Source of the DNA: Propionibacteriaceae bacterium
GTDB lineage: Bacteria; Actinomycetota; Actinomycetes; Propionibacteriales; Propionibacteriaceae
Direction: 5' to 3'
DNA length: 9,506 bases
NCBI GenBank assembly: GCA_025923975.1
Contig: JAICEV010000112.1
Location: 1-9,506 of the forward strand
Part shown: positions 8,018 to 9,506 of the stretch, piece after piece
Layout: the number at the start of each line of letters is the position of its first letter
Position numbering within the stretch: the stretch's first letter is position 1
Position numbers and translations under genes: made by a program
The notes under the pieces: model-generated
What the model was told of the DNA's origin: nothing
What the model saw: only the letters and a program-made list of their open reading frames with translations
Database searches by the model: none

Positions 8018-9506
8018 TCAACAACCTGGTCACGACGCCGGGGCTCGTCGCGGAGCTTGACGGCATGCCGGGCATCGATCCAGCGTGGTCGAGGTTGGTC
8101 CACACCGCAGATGCAGAAGGCGTGTTGCGCAGCTGGCACGTACTGGACAACGGCGTAGTCCCACAGGCGGGAACGCTGCTTTGTGTGCACGGCAACCCGA
8201 CCTGGTCCTATCTGTGGCGTCGGTTTCTGGCTTGCGCGGACCCGGGCTGGCGGGTTGTCGCAATCGATCAGCTTGGGATGGGCTACTCCGAGCGACCAAA
8301 GTCGCCCCGCCTCCTTGCGGCGCGGATCGATGACCTCGACGCCATCGCCTCGGAACTGGGAATCACCGCCTCAGTGGTGCTGGCCGCGCACGATTGGGGC
8401 GGACCGATCTCGCTCGGGTGGGCGCAACGCCACCTTGATCAGATCGCCGGACTGATCTTGACCAACACAGCGGTTGCTGCGCCGCCGCAAGAAGGCACGC
8501 CGGCGCTGATCCGGCTAGCACGCAGCCGTGCGCTCCGGCAGCTGGTTTGCGTACGCACGGCGACGTTCGTACGTGCCGCCGGGGTGCTGTCTTGGCCGTC
8601 GATCCCGGCCGAGGTTCGCGCCGCACTGCGTGCCCCGTATTCCGAACCTGGTCGCCGGCGGGCCGTCGGCGAGTTCGTTGCCGATATCCCCGTGGAGCTA
8701 GACCATCCCAGTCGCGCATCACTCGATCGGGTGGCTCTCGGATTGGCCGGTTTCACAAGAGTTCCGACGCTGCTGCTGTGGGGCCCGCGGGATCCTGTCT
8801 TCACACAGGCCTCGCTTCGCGACCTGGAGCGCCGGCTGCCGCACGCCGATGTCCACCGGTACGCCGGAGCATCACATTTGGTCATAGAGGACACGCCTTG
8901 CGCCGCCGAGGATGCATGGTCGTGGGTGCGGTCGATCGCCTCCACGCAACCACGCAAACTGGCGCCCGACTGGCCGCTGCACGAAACGACTGCGGACCTC
9001 GTTGTTGGTCTGGCTGCTGCGCCAGCCGGTGGCGACTGCGCTCCGGCGATCGCCGAGTTGGTTCGTAGCGGCACCCGACTGACTTCGTTCGCCGAACTAG
9101 AGCGCATGGTTGAAGCGTTGGCTGTTGGGCTGCGGCAAGCCGGCGTACGGCCCGGACACCGAGTCGCCCTGCTGGTACCTCCAGGTCTCGAGTTGACCGC
9201 GACGGTCTACGCCTGCTGGCGGGCCGGCGCAGCGATCGTGGTCGCGGACGCGGGTCTCGGCTGGCGCCGCATGGCCGATGCCCTTCGCAGCGCCGATCCC
9301 GACTACCTGGTCGGTATTCCGCCGGCGGTCGCCGCTGCTGCTGTATTCAAGCTCCCTGGGACTCGCTTGGTCTTCGGCGAGCTGCCTCGGCAGGCCCGCC
9401 GGATGCTGGGAGTCCAGCACTCGATGCGAGAGCTCTCTGCAAGCGGAAATCGCCGCTCCGATGACACTCATCGATCACTCCCCCACGCCAGCGGCGCACA
9501 GTCGAA
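8014..9506 (+). CDS. oleBC: OleBC fusion: beta-lactone decarboxylase plus beta-lactone synthetase (partial)
   Basis: The frame is open from GTG 8014 to the window edge (497 codons and 2 nt), so the C-terminus is missing. GTG overlaps the oleA TGA (GTGA), implying translational coupling; ATG 8065 is a less likely start. Residues ~1-305 are a haloalkane-dehalogenase-like alpha/beta hydrolase (OleB). They carry the oxyanion motif HGNPTWS (59-65), nucleophile Asp127 in HDWGG, a candidate acid Asp260 in WGPRDPVF, and His288 in GASHLVIED. OleB decarboxylates a beta-lactone to a cis-olefin. After a linker, residues ~345 onward begin an AMP-forming synthetase domain (OleC): SFAELERMVEALAVGL, RPGHRVALLVPPG, YACWRAGAAIVVADAGLG (399-416). 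The ATP-binding P-loop of that domain is not reached. OleC closes a beta-hydroxy acid to the beta-lactone with ATP. OleB-OleC fusions are known in actinobacteria; oleD should follow. Confidence 0.92.
   Translation, partial: MINNLVTTPGLVAELDGMPGIDPAWSRLVHTADAEGVLRSWHVLDNGVVPQAGTLLCVHGNPTWSYLWRRFLACADPGWRVVAIDQLGMGYSERPKSPRLLAARIDDLDAIASELGITASVVLAAHDWGGPISLGWAQRHLDQIAGLILTNTAVAAPPQEGTPALIRLARSRALRQLVCVRTATFVRAAGVLSWPSIPAEVRAALRAPYSEPGRRRAVGEFVADIPVELDHPSRASLDRVALGLAGFTRVPTLLLWGPRDPVFTQASLRDLERRLPHADVHRYAGASHLVIEDTPCAAEDAWSWVRSIASTQPRKLAPDWPLHETTADLVVGLAAAPAGGDCAPAIAELVRSGTRLTSFAELERMVEALAVGLRQAGVRPGHRVALLVPPGLELTATVYACWRAGAAIVVADAGLGWRRMADALRSADPDYLVGIPPAVAAAAVFKLPGTRLVFGELPRQARRMLGVQHSMRELSASGNRRSDDTHRSLPHASGAQS

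Noticed and set aside
8547..9068. Second plus-strand open frame overlapping oleBC
   Set aside because: It is out of frame with the motif-bearing OleBC reading and its translation is Arg-rich without domains.
8439..9107. Long minus-strand open frame antisense to oleBC
   Set aside because: Its translation is Ser/Arg/Ala-rich low complexity, while the plus-strand frame carries clear OleB and OleC motifs over the same bases.

Overview
The window looks like chromosomal DNA of a high-GC Gram-positive bacterium (Actinomycetota). The reasons are the high GC content with G/C-rich third codon positions, the actinobacterial style of the Dxs and AcnA proteins, the predicted leaderless starts, a mycobacterial/Bacillus-type LexA box, and a fused OleB-OleC gene, an arrangement known from actinobacteria. 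I cannot name the genus. There are eight protein-coding genes, no RNA genes, no mobile elements and no CRISPR array.

Layout. Leftward genes at the left end: dxs (57-1976, first enzyme of the MEP isoprenoid pathway) preceded on the same strand by a short uncharacterised gene (2051-2425). A divergent promoter region (2426-2494) carries a perfect LexA/SOS-type box, TCGAAC-N4-GTTCGA. Rightward from there runs a probable two-gene unit: a small antibiotic-biosynthesis-monooxygenase-like protein (2495-2794) and a HIT-family nucleotide hydrolase/transferase (2807-3316). The HIT gene runs 41 bp into the tail of a convergent class I SAM-dependent methyltransferase gene (3276-3893, minus). Next is acnA (4009-6819, minus), a complete [4Fe-4S] aconitase. 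Its promoter region carries an 18-bp perfect palindrome.

The right end reads rightward from the acnA-oleA divergent region: oleA (6995-8017), then oleBC (8014 to beyond the window). These two form a translationally coupled long-chain olefin (head-to-head hydrocarbon) module. OleA condenses two acyl-CoAs into a beta-keto acid. The OleC half makes a beta-lactone from the reduced intermediate and the OleB half decarboxylates it to the alkene. The NADPH-dependent reductase OleD is not in the window and would be expected just downstream.

The genes are mostly housekeeping. The most informative non-coding signals are the SOS box, which sits beside the promoter of the uncharacterised gene upstream of dxs, and the acnA palindrome, which sits in the presumed promoter spacer. 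I found no clearly undescribed multi-gene system. The best leads are the SOS-box-linked uncharacterised gene and the two operator-like palindromes.
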